Assembly: GCA_016763165.1 (NCBI GenBank)
Contig: JAESUJ010000080.1
Span: forward strand, 1-16,530
Direction: 5' to 3'
Length of the DNA stretch: 16,530 bases
From: Candidatus Babeliales bacterium
GTDB taxonomy: Bacteria > Babelota > Babeliae > Babelales > CAZZPM01
How positions within the stretch are numbered: position 1 is the stretch's first letter; each line of letters opens with the position of its first letter. Shown here piece by piece: positions 15,075 through 16,530 of the stretch. Both the position numbers and the translations under genes were made by a program. A model generated the notes under the pieces. That model saw nothing but the letters and a program-made list of their open reading frames with translations, did not search any database and was not told the DNA's origin.

Positions 15075-15268
15075 AAATCCTCACACATTAAAAATGATAC
15101 GATTATTATTAATAATGGAACAAAAAAATAAATTGAGGAAGCTTTTAGAATATTTTTCAGAACTTCTCCAAATAAGCATTTTTCAGAAAACTGACTCGAA
15201 AATATATATTTTTTATGTTTCAATTTGATTTTTAAGAGGGAGAAACATAGACTCAAGTTCACATTCAA
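15071..15268 (-). CDS. Possible small membrane-anchored protein (65 aa), doubtful
   Basis: The frame opens with TTG at 15268, with AAGGAG (15279-15284 on the minus strand) about 10 bases upstream, and ends with an ATGA overlap into the 173-aa gene. The C-terminal half has one likely membrane span (ASSIYFFVPLLIIIVSFLM). The overlap and ribosome site argue for a real coupled gene. Against it, the frame lies over the plus-strand promoter region of the gene at 15301 and starts with a rare codon. No family is recognised. Confidence 0.3.
   Translation of the reverse strand: MNVNLSLCFSLLKIKLKHKKYIFSSQFSEKCLFGEVLKNILKASSIYFFVPLLIIIVSFLMCEDL
15225..15253 (+). promoter_or_regulatory. Promoter of the 134-aa gene (interrupted G-tract version)
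   Basis: TTGATT (15225-15230), a 17-base spacer and TAGACT (15248-15253). The spacer starts TTTAAGAGGGAG, aligning with TTTAAGGGGGGGG upstream of the next two genes, so the G-run here is broken by A. The downstream leader also aligns (AATATTGTAAA and onward to the shared start ATGAACAGA). Confidence 0.55.
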
Positions 15269-15300
15269 ATATTGTAAACTCCTTACATTAAGAGCAAATC

Positions 15301-15705
15301 ATGAACAGACTAATGATACTCGCTTTCTCTCTTGCAATAAGCAGCGCTCTATTTGCTGCTGAAGAGCCAGTCATAGCAACCGATTTCATAGAAAGCAGTG
15401 ACCAAAACAGAACGACAAAACAGAAGACAAAAGCAACAAAAACCCAAATAGCTAAGAGCTTTCTTCATAAATATCTTGTCCGTAAAGACAACAAAAAAAC
15501 TGCTCTCAATTGTGCTAAAAAAGCATCTGCTGCCATCTACCTGATCTTCTTACTTTTTATGGATAAACAGACAATAGAAAGTATAAGAAACGAGATGCGC
15601 AATCCAGATTATCAAATGTTTAATAATTATGAAAAGAAAATAACTTTCTTACTTCTCATACAACCATTAAAACTATGGACCTTCAACGAACTTTCAAACT
15701 ATTAA
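15301..15705 (+). CDS. Small secreted protein (134 aa), first member of a tandem family
   Basis: MNRLMILAFSLAISSALFA-AEEP is a signal peptide with cleavage after AFA-like LFA. A Thr/Lys-rich linker follows (about residues 35-50), then KSFLHKYLVRKDNKKTALNCAKKASAAIYLIFLLFMDK, with a hydrophobic helix near residues 75-90, and an end NELSNY. The next gene shares the signal peptide (MNR-ILAF-LA), the FLH-Y--RKD motif and an N-L-x-x-Y ending, so the two are paralogs. No known domain is recognised. Only a weak purine stretch (AAGAG) precedes the ATG. The frame has no obvious terminator after it. Confidence 0.75.
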   Translation: MNRLMILAFSLAISSALFAAEEPVIATDFIESSDQNRTTKQKTKATKTQIAKSFLHKYLVRKDNKKTALNCAKKASAAIYLIFLLFMDKQTIESIRNEMRNPDYQMFNNYEKKITFLLLIQPLKLWTFNELSNY

Positions 15706-15721
15706 AGCTCTGATTGCTATT

Positions 15722-15891
15722 TTTCTCTTTTCTTCCTTGTTTTGATGCAAAATAGAAATACTTACCCCAAAAACAGCCTAAAACCAGCACTTACTACCTT
15801 TCCACTTGATTTTTAAGGGGGGGGTATAAGCTACAATTATGAATACTAAATATTGTAAATCCCTTTAATTAATGAGGAAATTATGAACAGA
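15722..15891 (+). repeat. Direct repeat copy 1 (upstream region of the secreted-protein array)
   Basis: About 170 bases running from TTTCTCTTTTCTTCC to the start codon region (ATGAACAGA) recur almost unchanged at 16363-16530, with small indels shifting the offset from 641 to 639. The repeat carries the G8-tract promoter and the GAGGA ribosome site. Confidence 0.92.
15806..15837 (+). promoter_or_regulatory. G8-tract promoter of the 118-aa gene
   Basis: TTGATT (15806-15811) and TACAAT (15832-15837) are 20 bases apart, with eight consecutive G (15817-15824) followed by TATAAG in the spacer. The optimum spacer is near 17, so gain or loss of G could retune the promoter. TATAAG (15825-15830) is an alternative -10, but then the spacer is only 13. 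Confidence 0.5.
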
Positions 15892-16239
15892 CAAATAATA
15901 CTCGCTTTTTTACTTGCAGTTGGTAGCACTGCATTCGCTACTGAAACAGAGCTGACAACAGCTGAGTCAAACAGAACTAAACAGCAGATTGTTGATTCTG
16001 GTAACACTGTTAAAACGCCTAAGGGCTTCTTGCACCGATATTTCATTCGTAAAGATAAAAGAATGACCTGTTTCAATATTGCTTTAAAAGGATTAGCTGC
16101 TTACACGCTACATCAGGCAATCAAATTCGATAAAAATTATTACAATTGTTCTTCAAAAGAAAAGACTGAAATATTTAACAATCTTGTCGTCAAACAATTT
16201 TTAACAGTAATATCAATTTATAACCTTACAGACTATTAA
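15883..16239 (+). CDS. Small secreted protein (118 aa), second member of the tandem family
   Basis: MNRQIILAFLLAVGSTAFA-TETE is a signal peptide with a clean AFA cleavage site. The mature part has a short Thr/Glu-rich linker, then KGFLHRYFIRKDKRMTCFNIALKGLAAYTLHQAIKFDK and an end IYNLTDY. It aligns with the 134-aa protein in the FLH-Y--RKD segment and at both ends. GAGGA lies 4 bases before the ATG. The gene has its own G-tract promoter and a good terminator. The function is unknown; export is the only well-supported property. Confidence 0.8.
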   Translation: MNRQIILAFLLAVGSTAFATETELTTAESNRTKQQIVDSGNTVKTPKGFLHRYFIRKDKRMTCFNIALKGLAAYTLHQAIKFDKNYYNCSSKEKTEIFNNLVVKQFLTVISIYNLTDY

Positions 16240-16256
16240 AAAAACAAATTCAAAAT

Positions 16257-16289
16257 AAAGAGGGACTTTGTTCAACAGAGTCCCTCTTT
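16257..16289 (+). terminator. Terminator of the 118-aa gene
   Basis: AAAGAGGGACTTTGT and ACAGAGTCCCTCTTT form a 15-base stem with one wobble and a 3-base TCA loop, ending in four T. It lies 17 bases after the stop. Confidence 0.92.
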
Positions 16290-16445
16290 TAATGCTTATA
16301 AAACTACTTCGTCAGCTAGATTGCTACTTTTCCTTAAAAAGGCACGAAGCTCTGTTTCATCATTTCTCTTTTCTTCCTTGTTTTACTGCAAAATAGAAAT
16401 ATTTACCACAAAAACAGCCTAAAACCAGCATTTCTGACTTTCCAC

Positions 16446-16477
16446 TTGATTTTTAAGGGGGGGGTATAAGCTACAAT
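16446..16477 (+). promoter_or_regulatory. G8-tract promoter of the third array gene
   Basis: TTGATT (16446-16451), eight G (16457-16464), TATAAG and TACAAT (16472-16477) are laid out as at 15806-15837, with the same 20-base spacer. Confidence 0.5.
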
Positions 16478-16521
16478 TATGAATACTAATATTGTAAATC
16501 CCTTTAATTAATGAGGAAACT

Positions 16522-16530
16522 ATGAACAGA
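16522..16530 (+). CDS. Third small secreted protein of the array (first three codons only)
   Basis: ATG AAC AGA (MNR) is preceded by GAGGA four bases upstream and by the same promoter repeat as the 118-aa gene. Both preceding family members begin MNR, so this is almost certainly the start of a third paralog. The rest is outside the window. Confidence 0.75.

Larger units (their letters stand above)
16363..16530 (+). repeat. Direct repeat copy 2 (upstream region of the third array gene)
   Basis: This is the second copy of the ~170-base upstream repeat, cut by the window end at ATGAACAGA. It shows that the array continues with at least one more gene. Nothing recognisable lies between the terminator at 16289 and this repeat. 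Confidence 0.92.

Noticed and set aside
15722..16530. CRISPR array or insertion-sequence ends
   Set aside because: The repeats are two ~170-base promoter regions in front of paralogous genes. There is no short repeat-spacer pattern, transposase, or terminal inverted repeat with target duplication.

Overview
The window suggests a low-GC bacterium with a host-associated lifestyle. Compact housekeeping genes alternate with blocks of exported proteins that I cannot assign to a widespread family, and several of these are tandem duplicates. The combination (a SufS-type cysteine desulfurase, PcrA/UvrD helicase, a very divergent trigger factor, MurD and FtsW beside expanding families of signal-peptide proteins) would fit a small-genome intracellular or protist-associated lineage such as Dependentiae (TM6). 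That assignment is inference from gene style, not from a marker gene.

Layout. 1-326 is the 5' part of a cysteine desulfurase on the minus strand, diverging from pcrA (504-2771, +), which ends in a strong terminator at 2774-2816. From 2829 to 9856 the minus strand encodes four exported proteins: two large paralogs (595 and 605 aa), a 258-aa secreted protein and a 672-aa putative lipoprotein. Next comes a minus-strand housekeeping block: tig (divergent trigger factor), murD and ftsW, the last two overlapping by ATGA. Upstream of tig, also on the minus strand, are tRNA-Lys(CUU) and tRNA-Leu(UAG), then a multi-membrane-span protein. From 15301 to the end of the window the plus strand carries a tandem array of small secreted proteins (134 aa, 118 aa, and a third gene cut by the window edge).

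The most interesting material is the exported-protein block. The two large paralogs each combine a signal peptide, a long unrecognised region, a lysine-rich stretch and a C-terminal segment that looks like a HicA-type mRNA interferase domain. They arose by duplication of a roughly 2-kb unit: a relic of the pcrA 3' end sits between them, in the position pcrA itself occupies next to the first copy, and the promoter and upstream terminator were duplicated as well.

A second theme is a shared upstream element. Three secreted-protein genes (starts at 7620 minus, 15883 plus and 16522 plus) carry an uninterrupted run of 8-9 G between a -35-like and a -10-like box. The related gene at 15301 has an interrupted version. 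This is the arrangement expected for phase-variable transcription, although variation cannot be shown from one sequence.

Several starts were moved inward from the longest open frame, because the longer version begins with TTG upstream of, or overlapping, a good Shine-Dalgarno, or would bury a signal peptide. No gene-free stretch exceeds 300 bases. The gaps hold the promoters, terminators and relics listed below.
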